Shown here: positions 20,545 through 29,194 of the stretch, one piece after another | Position numbering within the stretch: the first letter of the stretch is position 1 | Layout of the letters: every line of letters starts with the position of its first letter | Assembly: GCF_001512305.1 (NCBI RefSeq) | Contig: NZ_LNUT01000004.1 | Span: 729,757 to 793,756 of the forward strand | DNA length: 64,000 nucleotides | Origin: Arthrobacter sp. EPSL27 | GTDB lineage: Bacteria; Actinomycetota; Actinomycetes; Actinomycetales; Micrococcaceae | Reading direction: 5' to 3' | The notes under the pieces: model-generated | What the model saw: only the letters and a program-made list of their open reading frames with translations | Told to the model about the DNA's origin: nothing | Databases searched by the model: none | Position numbers and translations under genes: made by a program

Positions 20545-21225
20545 CTAGAAGAACATCGGCGGGGCGTCCAGCACGGTCTCGTCGACCCTGCGGTCCACCC
20601 ACTGGCTGAACGGCTTGTCCAGCTCGTACTTGCCGCGACCGGTCCGCAGCAGGGTCCGCACCTCGGCGTTGTCCGGGTTGTTCAGCGACTCAAAGTACTC
20701 CACCGACCAGTGGAACCAGCGCATGCAGAACAGCCGCATGGTGAGCCCGTGCGTGACGAACAGCGCGTTCGGGGCGTAGCCGGGCTTGGACCAGTGCCGG
20801 TACAGGGTTTCCATAAAGGAGGAGATCCGGTCGTAGACATCGGAGCCGGACTCGCCTTCCCGGAAGCGGTAGAAGAAGTGGCCGTAAGCGTTCCGGAGTT
20901 CCTTCTGGTCCTCGATCTCGCCGGCAATCTGGAAGTTGGCCCAGTCCTGCTCCCGCAGCCGCGGCTCCTCGATGACCCGCTCCACCAGCGGTCCGAGGTC
21001 CAGCGCCTCCAGGGTCTGGTAGGCGCGGAGGTAGGGGGAGACGTACACGCAGACCTGGCGGCCGTCCAGCAGCCGCCGCACCTGTTCCCCGGCCGCCCGG
21101 GCCTGTTCCACCCCAAGCGGGGTCAGGGGAATCCGGTAATCGGGCACGCGGTTGTAGATCGAGGTGTCGGCGTTGGCGGCGGACTGGCCGTGCCGGATCA
21201 TGATGATTTTCCCGGGCGCACTCAT
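20545..21225 (-). CDS. histidine phosphatase superfamily protein
   Basis: The 226-residue protein has the RHG motif (IIMIRHGQSAANADT) with nucleophilic histidine at about residue 11, the SPYLRAYQT segment and the second catalytic FVTHGLTMRLF near residue 160. This is the phosphoglycerate-mutase-like phosphatase family; the substrate cannot be assigned. An extra segment, NVEYFESLNNPDNAE-like (SVEYFESLNNPDNAE), resembles members acting on phospho-metabolites. I prefer ATG 21225 because TATGCT ends nine bases upstream, giving a nearly leaderless message. It converges with the PaaK-like gene. Confidence 0.88.
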   Translation of the reverse strand: MSAPGKIIMIRHGQSAANADTSIYNRVPDYRIPLTPLGVEQARAAGEQVRRLLDGRQVCVYVSPYLRAYQTLEALDLGPLVERVIEEPRLREQDWANFQIAGEIEDQKELRNAYGHFFYRFREGESGSDVYDRISSFMETLYRHWSKPGYAPNALFVTHGLTMRLFCMRWFHWSVEYFESLNNPDNAEVRTLLRTGRGKYELDKPFSQWVDRRVDETVLDAPPMFF

Positions 21226-21302
21226 AAGCCCCAGCATAGGGCCCGGCCGCGCGGCAGCCGCGGATTCAGGAAACTACCGGCAACTGCAGGCAAGATGGGA
21301 AC

Positions 21303-22073
21303 ATGCTGGTTCCCTCCCGCCGCCGCCTGCGGATTGAAATGTGGATTGTCCTGGGCCTGTCCCTGGGCCAGTCCGCCGTGTATTCGGTGGTGCAGCTGCT
21401 GGACAAGATGACGCGGGCGCCGCTCGCCGAGGGCACGTCCACGCTGAACCGCTCGCAAAGCAGCCGCGAATACTTCGACCTCACGTACCAGCTGCTGGAC
21501 ATTGTCTTCGCCCTGGTGCCCGTGGTCCTGGTGATCTACTTCCTGACCGAACACCGCCCGTCCGGCGCGGCCGGGGGCGGCACGGCGTTCCAGCGGCTCG
21601 GGCTGAACTTTGAACGGCCCGGCAGGGACCTGCTGCAGGGCTTCGGACTGGCGGCGCTGATCGGCATCCCGTCCCTGGGCCTCTACGCGGCAGGCCGTGC
21701 GCTCGGCATCACCACGGCAATCATCCCCAGTGCGCTGGACGCCTACTGGTGGACGGTGCCGGTGCTGGTCCTGTCCGCGATCCGGCACGGGATCGTGGAG
21801 GAAGTGATCGTGGTGGGCTACCTCCTGGACCGGCTGGGCAAACTCGGCTGGGCCATGCCCGCGGCGATCTTCGCCAGCGCCATGCTGCGGGGCAGCTACC
21901 ACCTCTACCAGGGCTTTGGCCCGTTCATCGGGAACGCCATCATGGGCGTGATTTTCGCCGTCGTGTACACCCGGACCCGGCGGCTCATGCCGCTGGTGAT
22001 TGCCCATGCGGTGCTGGACATCGTGGCGTTCGTCGGCTTCAGCCTCTTCGGCAAAGCCATCGGCCTCGGCTGA
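21303..22073 (+). CDS. CPBP family intramembrane glutamic protease
   Basis: A 256-residue membrane protein with about seven hydrophobic helices and the Abi/CPBP motifs: E166-E167 in HGIVEEVIVVGYL, H200 in LRGSYHLYQG and H235 with D239 in IAHAVLDI. Family members include type II CAAX prenyl proteases, bacteriocin-immunity proteins and regulators; its own substrate is unknown. The first 12 residues are basic (positive-inside). CAAGAT ends seven bases before the ATG, with no binding site, pointing to a leaderless message. Confidence 0.9.
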   Translation: MLVPSRRRLRIEMWIVLGLSLGQSAVYSVVQLLDKMTRAPLAEGTSTLNRSQSSREYFDLTYQLLDIVFALVPVVLVIYFLTEHRPSGAAGGGTAFQRLGLNFERPGRDLLQGFGLAALIGIPSLGLYAAGRALGITTAIIPSALDAYWWTVPVLVLSAIRHGIVEEVIVVGYLLDRLGKLGWAMPAAIFASAMLRGSYHLYQGFGPFIGNAIMGVIFAVVYTRTRRLMPLVIAHAVLDIVAFVGFSLFGKAIGLG

Positions 22074-22093
22074 GCCCGTTGCGCTACAAAAGC

Positions 22094-22154
22094 AACGCGG
22101 GGTCACTTCGAGCCCGTCCGGAGCCTCCGGACGGGCCCGAAGTGACCCCGCGTT
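22094..22154. terminator. palindromic element, copy B
   Basis: Outer perfect stem of 17 bp (22094-22110 / 22138-22154) and a 10-bp inner stem (22112-22121 / 22127-22136). It lies between the convergent CPBP and VOC genes. Arms are the same AACGCGGGGTCA as copies A and C; the core differs. Confidence 0.7.
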
Positions 22155-22195
22155 CCACTATCGTCTGGCGTTTGCAGGGGGCCAGGCTTAAAAGA

Positions 22196-22247
22196 ATTCG
22201 GCCGCCATCGGTGGGTGACGACGTTGGCACCCGCTGATGGCGGCCGA
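22196..22247. terminator. 21-bp hairpin at the VOC gene end
   Basis: Arms 22196-22216 and 22227-22247 match at 19 of 21 positions, with a 10-base loop. It begins 20 bases beyond the VOC stop on the minus strand, followed by CTTTTAAGCC, so it is the likely VOC terminator standing beside copy B. Confidence 0.65.
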
Positions 22248-22266
22248 AGCGTGGGGCGGTGGAGCG

Positions 22267-22905
22267 TCAGATGGTGACGGCTCCGGTGGCCGTCTCAAAC
22301 GTGACGGAGAGGATGCCGGGCGTCCCGCGGGGAGCCAGCCAGTTCACGGCCACATCTTCCAGCGGCTTTTCCACCGGAACACCCAGCCATTCGGTGACGC
22401 GCTCGGCGGAACCGGCGATCGTGAGGGCGGACATCTTGACCTGGCTCTCGTAGGCCTTGGACGGGTGGAGCTCCGGGTCGCCCTCCCACTTGAGCATGTA
22501 CGGCACCTGGGGATCGGCGATGAGCCCCAGGATACCGATCTGCTTCCAGACCAGCTCCCGGCCGTCCGGGAACTTGCGGTTGCCGTTGACGGCGGCACGG
22601 CCCAGGCGCTCCTCGAACGGGGCCAGGTCGTCCACCTCGACGCACCAGCCCATCCAGCCGCCGCCTGCCTCGGACCGGGCGCGGACGGCCTGGCCGAAGG
22701 GGGCCTTGTCGGATGCCGGGTGGTTCAGGACCTCCACGACCTCCAGGTATTTGTGTCCCGCGAGCGGGATGATCATGTTGCGGGTCCCGAAACGGGGGTG
22801 TACTCCGCCCTTCACGGCTTCAACACCGAGGGCGGACGCAATTCTTTCAGTGGTGGCCGCGAGGCCATCTTGTTCACAGGCGTAAGAGACGTGATCCATG
22901 CGCAT
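22267..22905 (-). CDS. VOC (glyoxalase-like) domain protein
   Basis: The 212-residue protein begins MDHVSYACEQDGLAAT, typical of a glyoxalase_3-like VOC domain, followed by GTRNMIIPLAGHKYLEVVEVL and a second half with VPYMLKWEG. VOC proteins bind a metal and act as isomerases, dioxygenases or resistance proteins; this one has no assigned reaction. ATG 22905 is preferred because CAAGAT ends seven bases upstream on the minus strand. It faces away from metY, leaving a 380-base gap filled by the metY promoter and riboswitch. Confidence 0.85.
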   Translation of the reverse strand: MRMDHVSYACEQDGLAATTERIASALGVEAVKGGVHPRFGTRNMIIPLAGHKYLEVVEVLNHPASDKAPFGQAVRARSEAGGGWMGWCVEVDDLAPFEERLGRAAVNGNRKFPDGRELVWKQIGILGLIADPQVPYMLKWEGDPELHPSKAYESQVKMSALTIAGSAERVTEWLGVPVEKPLEDVAVNWLAPRGTPGILSVTFETATGAVTI

Positions 22906-23096
22906 GCCCTCATCTTGGCACTTTGTGATGCGGCTCTCAGCTTAGGGGAGCCTTACCGAGATGGGATGTCATTTCCGGACGCCTCCCGGATGGATCTATT
23001 CCGCGCCATTGCAGGGAACCCGGGTGCCTGCCCAGGCCCGAGCGCCGCCCCGCTTCATGTTCGTCACAAAGCTATTCAGGGCCCGGAACCGGTTCC

Positions 23097-23102
23097 TAGA
23101 CT
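23097..23102 (+). promoter_or_regulatory. -10 box TAGACT of the metY riboswitch transcript
   Basis: TAGACT lies seven bases before the first base of the SAM-IV aptamer (23109), so the transcript would begin with the riboswitch itself. No clear -35 hexamer was found. Confidence 0.5.
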
Positions 23103-23108
23103 GGGTTC

Positions 23109-23226
23109 AGGTCATGAGTGCCAGCACACAGCCCCGGCTTGCTGGCCGGCAACCCTCGTATCGCGGTGGGGTGCCCCGGGTGAAGACCTGGCCCTCCGGC
23201 GCCCGCCGGACGGCAAGCGCGGCGCC
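23109..23226 (+). ncRNA. SAM-IV riboswitch upstream of metY
   Basis: The sequence shows the conserved SAM-IV core: GGTCATGAGTGCCAG, then CCGGCTTGCTGGCCGGCAAC, then GGTGGGGTGCCCCGGGTGAAGACC. P1 is formed by AGGTC (23109-23113) with GACCT (23185-23189), and the GC-rich 3' part can form the additional pseudoknotted helix. SAM-IV aptamers bind S-adenosylmethionine and repress sulfur-amino-acid genes in actinomycetes. About 60 bases separate it from the metY ATG, with a further GC hairpin near 23232-23261 that could be the expression platform. Confidence 0.88.
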
Positions 23227-23287
23227 AGCACTGACCCCGGCCTTTGGGCCCGGGCCGGTCTGGGCCCAGTCCCCAAGGAGTTTCCCG

Positions 23288-24604
23288 ATGTCCAATGCCT
23301 GGTCCTTCGAAACCCGCCAGATTCACGCCGGCCAGGAGCCGGACAGTGCCACCGGCGCCCGGTCGCTGCCTATCTACCAGACGACGTCGTTCGTCTTCCC
23401 CAGCGCCGAAAGCGCCGCCAACCGCTTCGCCCTCGCCGAGCTGGCTCCCATCTACACACGGATCGGCAACCCCACCCAGGACGCCGTGGAACAGCGCGTG
23501 GCCAGCCTGGAAGGCGGGCTCGCCGCGCTGCTGCTGAGCTCGGGACAGGCCGCGGAGACCTTCGCGATCCTGAACATCGCCGAGGCCGGCGACCACATCG
23601 TGGCCAGCCCCAGCCTCTACGGCGGCACCTACAACCTGCTGGCCCACACGCTGAAGAAGTTCGGCATCTCCGTGACCTTCGTCGAGGACCCGGACAACCT
23701 GGCGCAGTGGCGCGAGGCCGTGCGGCCCAACACCAAGCTCTTCTACGGCGAGGTGGTCTCCAACCCCCGCCAGGACGTGCTGGACATCGGGGGCATCTCC
23801 GCCGTGGCGCACGCGGCCGGCGTTCCACTGATCGTGGACAACACCCTCTCCACGCCGTACCTCATCCGGCCCCTGGAGTGGGGCGCGGACATCGTGGTGC
23901 ACTCCGCCACCAAGTACCTCGGCGGCCACGGCGCCGCCATTGCGGGCGTGATCGTGGACTCCGGCAACTTCGACTTCAGCAAGGACCCGGAGCGGTTCCC
24001 CGGATTCAACACCCCGGACCCCACCTACAACGGACTGGTCTACGCCCGGGACCTCGGCGCAGGCGGGGCCCTTGGCGCCAACCTCTCCTTCATCCTCAAG
24101 GCCCGCGTCCAGCTGCTACGCGACCTCGGCTCGGCGGTTTCCCCGTTCAACGCCTTCCTGATCGCCCAGGGCATCGAGACCCTCAGCCTGCGCATGGAGC
24201 GGCACGTCGCCAACGCCACCCGGGTGGCCGAATGGCTCGAGGCCAGGGACGACGTCGACTCTGTGGCCTATGCGGGGCTGCCCTCGAGCCCCTGGTACGA
24301 GCGCGGCCGCAAGTACGGCCCCCGGGGCACCGGCGCCGTCGTGGCCTTCAACCTCGCCGGGGGAGCGGAGGCGGGCAAACGGTTCGTCGACGCCCTGGAA
24401 CTGCACTCCCACGTGGCGAACATCGGCGACGTGCGCTCGCTGGTCATCCACCCGGCGTCGACCACCCACAGCCAGCTCACGGCGGAACAGCAGGCGGTGG
24501 CCGGGGTGACCCCAGGCCTGGTGCGGCTCTCCGTCGGCCTGGAACACATCGATGACATCCTGGCCGACCTCGAGGCCGGCTTCCGGGCAGCCAAGGAGGC
24601 CTAG
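23288..24604 (+). CDS. metY: O-acetylhomoserine aminocarboxypropyltransferase (sulfhydrylase)
   Basis: The 438-residue Cys/Met-metabolism PLP enzyme makes homocysteine (or methionine with methanethiol) from O-acetylhomoserine and sulfide. The PLP lysine is K209 in VVHSATKYLGGHG, and YTRIGNPTQDAVEQR and SSGQAAETFAI are typical of MetY; the length of about 430 fits MetY rather than the shorter MetB or MetC. ATG 23288 has AAGGAG seven bases upstream. It is controlled by its own SAM-IV riboswitch and is followed by metX, whose product supplies the substrate. Confidence 0.95.
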   Translation: MSNAWSFETRQIHAGQEPDSATGARSLPIYQTTSFVFPSAESAANRFALAELAPIYTRIGNPTQDAVEQRVASLEGGLAALLLSSGQAAETFAILNIAEAGDHIVASPSLYGGTYNLLAHTLKKFGISVTFVEDPDNLAQWREAVRPNTKLFYGEVVSNPRQDVLDIGGISAVAHAAGVPLIVDNTLSTPYLIRPLEWGADIVVHSATKYLGGHGAAIAGVIVDSGNFDFSKDPERFPGFNTPDPTYNGLVYARDLGAGGALGANLSFILKARVQLLRDLGSAVSPFNAFLIAQGIETLSLRMERHVANATRVAEWLEARDDVDSVAYAGLPSSPWYERGRKYGPRGTGAVVAFNLAGGAEAGKRFVDALELHSHVANIGDVRSLVIHPASTTHSQLTAEQQAVAGVTPGLVRLSVGLEHIDDILADLEAGFRAAKEA

Positions 24605-24668
24605 GCCGCGGCGGAGGGCGGCCGTCACATGGAAGTCACAATCTTCGCCACAGCGCCGCCCTCTTTCG

Positions 24669-24674
24669 TAAACT
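24669..24674 (+). promoter_or_regulatory. -10 box TAAACT of the metX riboswitch transcript
   Basis: TAAACT ends seven bases before the aptamer start at 24681; TTCGCC about 18 bases upstream may be the -35. metX therefore has a promoter independent of metY. Confidence 0.5.
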
Positions 24675-24680
24675 CAGTGC

Positions 24681-24798
24681 AGGTCATGAGTGCCAGCGAC
24701 AGCCCCGGCTTGCTGGCCGGCAACCCTCCATTTGCGGCGGGGTGCCCCGGGTGAAGACCTGGCCTGCCGGTCAGCTGACGGTGGGCAAGCGCGAAGTG
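24681..24798 (+). ncRNA. SAM-IV riboswitch upstream of metX
   Basis: A second aptamer with the same conserved blocks as the metY copy (GGTCATGAGTGCCAG, CCGGCTTGCTGGCCGGCAAC, GGGGTGCCCCGGGTGAAGACC). Here the aptamer's 3' helix (GGGCAAGCGCGAAG) runs almost into the metX binding site GTGAGG, only ten bases before the ATG. SAM binding could therefore mask initiation directly, unlike the metY copy with its longer platform. Confidence 0.88.
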
Positions 24799-24808
24799 AG
24801 GTCTACAC

Positions 24809-25960
24809 ATGACGATTGCCGCCACCCGCCAGGGTGCTCCTGCCAGCACCGCCACATCCCTCCCCGCCTCGACGGCGCTGGACGGCACAGTCCAGTACGT
24901 CCGGATCGGCGACCTGGAGCTTGAATCCGGCGCCCGGCTGCCGGATGTCACGCTGGCCTTTGAGACGTGGGGGACCCTCAACCCGGACGCCTCCAACGCG
25001 GTCCTGATCGAACACGCCCTGACGGGGGATACCCACGTCACGCGCGGCGCCAGCGAGGAGCCGGGCTGGTGGGAGCAGCTGGCCGGCCCCGGCGCCCCCG
25101 TTGACACCGACAAGTACTTCGTCGTCTCGGTCAACATCCTGGGCGGCTGCTATGGCTCCACCGGACCGTCGACGGCGGCGCCGGACGGCCGGCCCTGGGG
25201 CTCCCGGTTCCCGCTGGTCACCCTGCGGGACACCACCGCGGCCGAGGCCAGGCTTGCGGACGCCCTCGGAATCCGCGCCTGGCATGCCGTGCTGGGCGGC
25301 TCATTGGGCGGGGCACGGGCCCTCGAATGGGCCGTCAGCTACCCGGACCGGGTCCGGCGCTGCGGCGTTTTTTCGGTCGGCGCCAGCAGCACCGCCGAAC
25401 AGATCGCCTTCGCCCAGGCCCAGACCCTGGCCATCCGCCAGGACCCCAACTTCAACGGCGGGGACTACTACGGCGGGCAGCAACCGGAAGCAGGCCTGGC
25501 CCTGGCCCGGCGGATAGCGCACATCACCTACCGCTCCGCCGCGGAGCTGGACGGCCGGTTCGGCCGGAAGGCCCAGGACGCGGAGGCCCCGCTGGAAGCC
25601 GGCTCCCTCGCCGGGCGCGGGCGCTACCAGGTGGAGAGCTACCTTGACCACCAGGGCAACAAGCTGGTCCGCCGCTTCGATGCGAACAGCTACATCGCCA
25701 TCACCGAAGCCTTGATGAGCCACGACGTCAGCCGCGGCCGCGGCCCCCTCACGGAGGCACTGGCACCGGCGACGGCGGACTTCCTGCTGGCCGCCGTCGA
25801 CTCGGACCGGCTGTACTTTCCCGCGCAGACCCGCGCGCTCGCCGACGCGCTGCCCGGCGAGGTCCCCGTGCACACCATCGAGGCGCCGATCGGGCACGAC
25901 GGCTTCCTGACCGAGATCGGCCAGCTCAGCAGCCAGCTCAGGCAACACTTCTTCGGCTAG
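24809..25960 (+). CDS. metX: homoserine O-acetyltransferase
   Basis: The 383-residue alpha/beta hydrolase transfers acetyl from acetyl-CoA to homoserine, giving the MetY substrate. The nucleophile is S165 in GGSLGGARALEW, with the acid in DSDRLYFP and the histidine in GHDGFLTE near residue 366. The segments LTGDTHVTRG and VVSVNILGGCYGSTGP are typical of MetX. Some family members are succinyltransferases; the sequence alone does not fully settle the acyl donor. An 8-bp hairpin follows the stop. Confidence 0.94.
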   Translation: MTIAATRQGAPASTATSLPASTALDGTVQYVRIGDLELESGARLPDVTLAFETWGTLNPDASNAVLIEHALTGDTHVTRGASEEPGWWEQLAGPGAPVDTDKYFVVSVNILGGCYGSTGPSTAAPDGRPWGSRFPLVTLRDTTAAEARLADALGIRAWHAVLGGSLGGARALEWAVSYPDRVRRCGVFSVGASSTAEQIAFAQAQTLAIRQDPNFNGGDYYGGQQPEAGLALARRIAHITYRSAAELDGRFGRKAQDAEAPLEAGSLAGRGRYQVESYLDHQGNKLVRRFDANSYIAITEALMSHDVSRGRGPLTEALAPATADFLLAAVDSDRLYFPAQTRALADALPGEVPVHTIEAPIGHDGFLTEIGQLSSQLRQHFFG

Positions 25961-25967
25961 ATGTGTA

Positions 25968-25995
25968 GTTGCCGCGGCCGGTGCGGAGCGGCAGC
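25968..25995 (+). terminator. hairpin after metX
   Basis: Arms 25968-25975 and 25988-25995 pair (one G-T), loop 12, followed by TTTCC. It also lies just beyond the stop of the convergent small membrane protein gene. Confidence 0.45.
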
Positions 25996-26000
25996 TTTCC

Positions 26001-26387
26001 TCAGTGGACCCTGGAAGTCGGGAGTGGCCGGAAGTAGTCGGTCAAAAAACCGGACACCACACCGCCCAGAATCAGCACCAGCGCGGGCCACAGCATGATG
26101 GGGCCCACAAAGCCACGGACATCCATGCCCAGGAACGGCAGCAAAAACATGGCGGCGGCGTAGGTGATTGCCAGTACCGCTCCGACCGTCGCGACGGCGT
26201 AACCCCGCGACCGCGCTTTCTGCCTGGGAAACTGCCTGGCATACTCCTGTGAACTGCCGAACTCCTCGTTAGCAGGCGACCCGGCGGTGATTGCGTGGGC
26301 GCGAACCTCATCCAGGGCCTCCGCGATCGCATCCTCGGAGAGCCCGCGGATGCGCAGGTTGAAAGCAAGGTCCCGTTCGTAACTCAT
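26001..26387 (-). CDS. small membrane protein with HAAS-like N-terminal domain
   Basis: A 128-residue protein: an N-terminal helical stretch MSYERDLAFNLRIRGLSEDAIAEALDEVRAH resembling HAAS/DUF1700-type domains, a linker, then two membrane helices (about residues 66-86 and 95-115). HAAS proteins often work beside PadR regulators, but none lies here, so the call is tentative. ATG 26387 is chosen because the residues before it look non-coding; AGGT is the only weak binding site. Confidence 0.7.
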   Translation of the reverse strand: MSYERDLAFNLRIRGLSEDAIAEALDEVRAHAITAGSPANEEFGSSQEYARQFPRQKARSRGYAVATVGAVLAITYAAAMFLLPFLGMDVRGFVGPIMLWPALVLILGGVVSGFLTDYFRPLPTSRVH

Positions 26388-26498
26388 GGTTGTACCTGTC
26401 GGGTTGTTCGGAGCTCGGTGAATGCCTGGTGTCACCACCTAGCGTGGAGTACACCCTATGTGGCAGCCGCACGGCGAACGGGTTCGAGTGTGCAATTT

Positions 26499-26515
26499 TG
26501 CAGATGCGCTCTGCA
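26499..26515. promoter_or_regulatory. palindrome TGCAGA-N5-TCTGCA, candidate operator
   Basis: Six-base perfect arms lie about 130 bases ahead of the MHS transporter, in the 257-base gap to the divergent small membrane protein. Another TGCA-cored dyad (TGTGCA-N4-TGCACA, 29079-29094) lies ahead of mmsB, so a shared regulator is possible. Confidence 0.4.
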
Positions 26516-26644
26516 CTAATGGCCGTTGAGGCCCACGGCGGGAGCGTCCATACTCGTTGGGAATGATGCCCAGTGTTCCAAATCACAGGTATCCCATTGC
26601 CCAGAGTTCCATAGGGTGTCGACGGAGACGCCAAAGGAGTCGAA

Positions 26645-28027
26645 ATGAGTACGCAAAACGCCGCCGCCAGGCGTCCGGAAGAGGAAGACGTCAAAGCGTC
26701 CGGCCTCAAAAAAGTAGTAACGGCCTCTATGGCCGGCACCGTGGTCGAGTGGTATGAGTTCTTCCTCTACGCCTCCGCAGCCACCCTGGTCTTCGGCAAG
26801 ACCTTCTTCCCGAACTCCGGCACCGAACTGGACGGCATCATCGCCGCGTTCCTGACCTACGCCGTCGGCTTCGTTGCCCGCCCCATCGGCGGCATTGTCT
26901 TCGGCCACTTCGGCGACAAGTTCGGCCGCAAGCAGCTGCTCCAGCTCAGCATCATCCTGGTGGGCGTCTCCACCTTCCTGATGGGCTGCCTCCCCACCTT
27001 CCAGCAGATCGGCTACTGGGCTCCGGCCCTCCTGGTCTTCCTGCGCTTCGCCCAGGGCTTCGCCGTCGGCGGCGAATGGGGCGGCGCTGTGCTCCTCGTC
27101 GCCGAGCACAGCCCCAGCAAGTCCCGCGGCTTCTGGGCCAGCTGGCCGCAGTCCGCCGTTCCGCTCGGCAACCTGCTCGCCACCGCCGTGCTCTTCACCC
27201 TCTCCGCCACCCTGTCCTCCGCTGACTTCCTCAGCTGGGGCTGGCGTGTGGCCTTCTGGCTCTCCGCCGTAATCGTCCTGGTGGGCTACTACATCCGCAC
27301 CAAGGTCACCGACGCCCCCATCTTCCTGGAGGCCCAGAAGGAAGTCACCGAAGAGAAGAAGGGCTACGGCGTCGCCGAAGTGTTCCGCCGCTACCCGCGT
27401 GGCGTCTTCACCGCCATGGGCCTGCGCTTCGCGGAGAACATCCTCTACTACCTCGTGGTCACGTTCTCCATCACCTACCTGAAGGTGATCGTCCAGACGG
27501 ACACTTCCCGGATCCTCCTGCTGCTGCTCGTGGCACATGCCATCCACTTCGCAGTGGTTCCGATGGTCGGCCGCATGTCGGACCACTTCGGCCGCAAGCC
27601 GGTCTACATGGCCGGCGCCATCCTGGGCGGCACCTGGGGCTTCTTCGCCTTCCCGATGATGGACACCAAGAACGACTTCATCATCCTCGCCGCCATCACC
27701 ATCGGCCTGCTGTTCCACGCCCTGATGTACGCCGGCCAGCCGGCCATCATGGCCGAGATGTTCCCCACCCGGATGCGCTACTCCGGTGTGTCCCTGGGCT
27801 ACCAGGTCACCTCGATCGTGGCAGGCTCCATGGCTCCGATCATCGCCACGGCCCTGCTGGGCCAGTTCAAGTCCTCGACGCCGGTGGCCATCTACCTGCT
27901 CGGCGCCTGCCTGGTGACGATGGTGGCGGTGTACTTCCTCAAGGAAACCCGCGGCGTCTCCCTGCGCGACATTGATGCCGCCGATGCCCAGGGCACCGCG
28001 GACCTGCTCGCCGCCTCCAAGAAGTAG
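26645..28027 (+). CDS. MFS transporter, metabolite:H+ symporter (MHS) family
   Basis: The 460-residue, 12-helix protein has the MHS signatures GTVVEWYEFFLYASAA in helix 1, RPIGGIVFGHFGDKFGRK after helix 2, and a large mid-protein loop. MHS proteins (ProP, ShiA, KgtP types) import organic acids or osmolytes with protons. Next to mmsBA and a LysR gene, uptake of a small carboxylic acid or valine-derived acid is plausible but unproven. AAAGGAG lies seven bases before ATG 26645. A 15-bp terminator hairpin follows. Confidence 0.9.
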   Translation: MSTQNAAARRPEEEDVKASGLKKVVTASMAGTVVEWYEFFLYASAATLVFGKTFFPNSGTELDGIIAAFLTYAVGFVARPIGGIVFGHFGDKFGRKQLLQLSIILVGVSTFLMGCLPTFQQIGYWAPALLVFLRFAQGFAVGGEWGGAVLLVAEHSPSKSRGFWASWPQSAVPLGNLLATAVLFTLSATLSSADFLSWGWRVAFWLSAVIVLVGYYIRTKVTDAPIFLEAQKEVTEEKKGYGVAEVFRRYPRGVFTAMGLRFAENILYYLVVTFSITYLKVIVQTDTSRILLLLLVAHAIHFAVVPMVGRMSDHFGRKPVYMAGAILGGTWGFFAFPMMDTKNDFIILAAITIGLLFHALMYAGQPAIMAEMFPTRMRYSGVSLGYQVTSIVAGSMAPIIATALLGQFKSSTPVAIYLLGACLVTMVAVYFLKETRGVSLRDIDAADAQGTADLLAASKK

Positions 28028-28058
28028 ACAAGAAGAAACAAACAGCACCACCAGCAAC

Positions 28059-28100
28059 GGCAACAGCCCGGGCGCGCACTGCGGGGCCCGGGCTGTTGCC
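28059..28100. terminator. 15-bp hairpin between convergent MHS and LysR genes
   Basis: Perfect arms 28059-28073 and 28086-28100 with a 12-base loop, followed by TTTGCT on the plus strand. Confidence 0.7.
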
Positions 28101-28149
28101 TTTGCTCCGGCCGGTCCGGCCGGTAAAGCGCTCAGCCCGCCAGGACGGC

Positions 28150-29055
28150 TCAGCCTGCCAGGACGTCCTGGCGGGCGGCGATCTCGGTGCGGACCGCGGC
28201 GAGCACGGCCTGGACGGGAGCCGAGCGCAGCGACTCCGCGCGGGCCACCGCCCAGATGGGCAGCTGCCGCTGGAAGTCGTCGGGCAGCACCGGCAGGAAT
28301 GCGGGATCGCCCACCACCAGGAAGTTGGGCAGCAGGCCGATACCGGCCCCGCGCCGAACGGCCTCCAGCTGGGCGAAGATGCTGGTGGCCTGGAAGCTGG
28401 ACCGCGGAACGGGAAGCTGGGTGGAGCGGTGGCCCAGTTCGGCGACCTGCAGCGCCGACTCGACGTACGAGACAAAGCCGTGCTGCCGGACGTCGTCGAG
28501 CGTTTCCGGCAGCCCGTGGTCCTGCGCGTACTGCGGGCTCGCATAGAGCCGGAGGAAGTAGTTGGACAGGAAGATGGTCTGCGCGTTGCTGACGTCCAGG
28601 TTGCCCACCACCACCTCCAGGTCCACACCGGAGCGGTTCTGGCTGACCTTGCGGGTGGCGCTGAGCATTTCGACATTGAGCAGCGGGTGCTCCCGCTGCA
28701 GCCGCACGAGGGCTGGCGCGACGAAGCCCGCGCCGAAGCCGTCCGGGGTGCTGATCCGGACCAGGCCCGAGAGCGCGTCGCCGGACTGCGCGATGCTGCG
28801 GGTGAGGGCGCCGAGGGTTCCCTCGATGGCCTCCGCGGCCGCCACCGCCTCATTGCCGAGGTCGGTCAGTTCCCAGCCGTGCGGGCTCCGTTCGAGCGTC
28901 CGCCCGCCCAGCTGCCGGTCGAGGGCCAGGATCCGGCGGGAGATGGTGGTGTGGGTGGTGCCGAGGGTTTCCGCCACGGCGTTGAACCTGCCCAGCCGGG
29001 CCACCGTCAGCAGGATCAGCAGATCGTCCGGACTCGGAAGTCGCCTCAGGTCCAC
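28150..29055 (-). CDS. LysR family transcriptional regulator (mms operon)
   Basis: A 301-residue regulator with winged helix RLGRFNAVAETLGTTHTTISRRILALDRQLGG and an effector-binding domain (STPDGFGAGFVAPALVRLQREHP). It is divergent from mmsB-mmsA and probably activates it in response to a valine-pathway intermediate. The frame is open for another 42 codons upstream, but GTG 29055 has GAGGAG seven bases before it and begins at the usual distance from the HTH, so it is the better start. Confidence 0.9.
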   Translation of the reverse strand: MDLRRLPSPDDLLILLTVARLGRFNAVAETLGTTHTTISRRILALDRQLGGRTLERSPHGWELTDLGNEAVAAAEAIEGTLGALTRSIAQSGDALSGLVRISTPDGFGAGFVAPALVRLQREHPLLNVEMLSATRKVSQNRSGVDLEVVVGNLDVSNAQTIFLSNYFLRLYASPQYAQDHGLPETLDDVRQHGFVSYVESALQVAELGHRSTQLPVPRSSFQATSIFAQLEAVRRGAGIGLLPNFLVVGDPAFLPVLPDDFQRQLPIWAVARAESLRSAPVQAVLAAVRTEIAARQDVLAG

Positions 29056-29078
29056 CGGCACTCCTCTGCAATCGGGCG

Positions 29079-29094
29079 TGTGCATCCATGCACA
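29079..29094. promoter_or_regulatory. dyad TGTGCA-N4-TGCACA, candidate LysR site
   Basis: Perfect six-base arms in the LysR/mmsB divergent gap, 22 bases upstream of a promoter-like TTGATT (29116) with N17 then GATGCT (29139). Confidence 0.45.
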
Positions 29095-29194
29095 TACCAT
29101 CTGTGGTTTTTTGCCTTGATTGCACTGTAACAGGGTGTGATGCTGGACACTGCAAAGACGCTGGAGTACGACGCAAAGCAAAGGAGCTTATGCC

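Noticed and set aside
22237..24555. 772-codon plus frame over the VOC gene, riboswitch and metY
   Set aside because: Crosses a riboswitch and is out of frame with metY; product is Arg/Pro-rich.
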